Source: Eunapius fragilis
Taxonomy: Eukaryota > Porifera > Demospongiae > Spongillida > Spongillidae
Assembly (NCBI GenBank): GCA_963681505.1
Contig: OY811976.1
Coordinates: 10,389,845-10,453,844, forward strand
DNA length: 64,000 bases
Direction: 5' to 3'
The translations under genes and the position numbers were made by a program. Of the stretch, positions 63,441 to 64,000 are shown in pieces. Positions within the stretch are counted from its first letter, which is position 1, and each line of letters starts with the position of its first letter. The notes beneath the pieces are model-generated. The model had not been told where the DNA came from, ran no database searches, and saw nothing but the letters and a program-made list of their open reading frames with translations.

Positions 63441-64000
63441 ATAAAAGGGACGGATAAAGCAGGTGTAAGTGAGCAGTATGGGTCATAGGAAAGAGGTTTT
63501 GAAATGAAGGGTTCATGATATTTGTGTTTAGTTAAACAATTAAAACAGACCAAGAAAATATTACTTAGTATTATGTGGTAATAGGAGAGATTTTGAATGA
63601 AGTGGATCATAATTTCAAGCGAAGTGAAACAATTATTGACTCCAAAAATTCACCAAGAAGTACAAACAGGACAAGGTCTGGTAGCAGGAAAATAGATATT
63701 ATGAATGAATAGGGTCGTAATTTTCAAGTGTAGATAAACAAGTATAGATTAAGAAAATACTGAGAAATTCATACACGGCAGTGTGTCGGATAGATACTTT
63801 AATGAAGAGGGTCAAGATATTCATGTGTACATAAATAACTAAAGAACGAACAAGAAGTTATTAGGGGCAATGTATCGTAGTAGGATATTAGACATTAAAA
63901 ATGAAACAGTTCATGATTTTGAATGGTGATGAAAAAAAAATAGAATGAAGGAAAATAAAACAAGGTCATACTGCAGTGTATGGTAATAGAAAAAATGAGA
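63441..64000. repeat. Old, diverged ~95-115-bp tandem repeat at the window edge
   Basis: About five units share the order GAATGAAG.GGTTCATGAT, then GTGTA.ATAAACAA, then AAGAA.TA, then GGTAATAGGA-like ending in AGATATTA. Conserved starts fall near 63,504, 63,595, 63,702, 63,800 and 63,900. The array probably continues beyond 64,000. Confidence 0.6.

Noticed and set aside
53788..64000. Small ORFs of 60-197 codons in the right-hand 10 kb as genes
   Set aside because: Most lie across diverged tandem repeats, are not conserved between copies, and have no recognisable domain or splice support.
1..64000. tRNA or SINE promoters (A/B boxes)
   Set aside because: I looked for GGTTCGANTCC-like B boxes with an upstream A box and found no convincing pair.

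Overview
This is eukaryotic, almost certainly animal, accessory DNA. The only recognisable proteins are fragments of animal transposable elements with very short introns (40 and 60 bp in the transposase at 8.65-10.34 kb). Long microsatellites, foldback elements and satellites fill most of the rest. The mix of a Plavaka/KDZ-like transposase, a DIRS-like Gag plus tyrosine recombinase, and a KKASVRDSYKAD repeat protein recalls aquatic invertebrates such as demosponges. That placement is an inference from protein style, not a proof. I see no rRNA, no convincing tRNA, no CRISPR array and no intact conserved host gene.

Layout. 0-6 kb: non-coding, with a 289-bp foldback element, TG-expanded tandem repeats and a 400-bp GAT array. 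6.3-15.2 kb: transposon graveyard holding a repeat-protein ORF, a G-rich TIR element with a 5-bp target duplication, a Plavaka-like transposase, a LINE reverse-transcriptase tail split by a TA-flanked MITE, two more foldback elements, and a DIRS-like Gag/recombinase relic. 15.9-20.9 kb: a 2,477-bp segment present twice in tandem. With 21.5-22.0 kb it carries minus-strand exon-like segments of an unrecognised gene. 24.2-26.5 kb: a second G-rich TIR element with nested MITE and perfect hairpin, then a foldback element whose arm runs into a 29-bp minisatellite.

27.1-49.2 kb is the core of the window: a satellite built from two hexamers (GGTAGT and GGGATT) with ten punctuating blocks of a 62-bp repeat. 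The left half is organised in units of about 2.85-3.1 kb and the right half in units of about 4.2 kb. Three single-copy segments interrupt or end it. The first (34,656-36,635) is at the boundary between the two regimes; it has one 573-codon ORF, a candidate hammerhead ribozyme at its 5' end and hairpins just after the stop. The second (39,150-40,673) is a TIR transposon whose 7-bp target duplication is confirmed by empty sites in sister repeats. The third (49,232-50,385) has a 354-codon ORF with a hairpin just after the stop.

50.4-53.8 kb: a near-identical 1.70-kb tandem duplication with triplicated 85-bp units inside. 53.8-64 kb: AT-rich, diverged repeats with no gene I can defend. The most interesting candidate system is the set of Gag-like ORFs followed at once by hairpins (34.7, 49.3, 18.1 and 20.6 kb), one of them headed by a hammerhead-like fold. 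They may be RT-less retroelements, two of which sit in or at the edge of the satellite.
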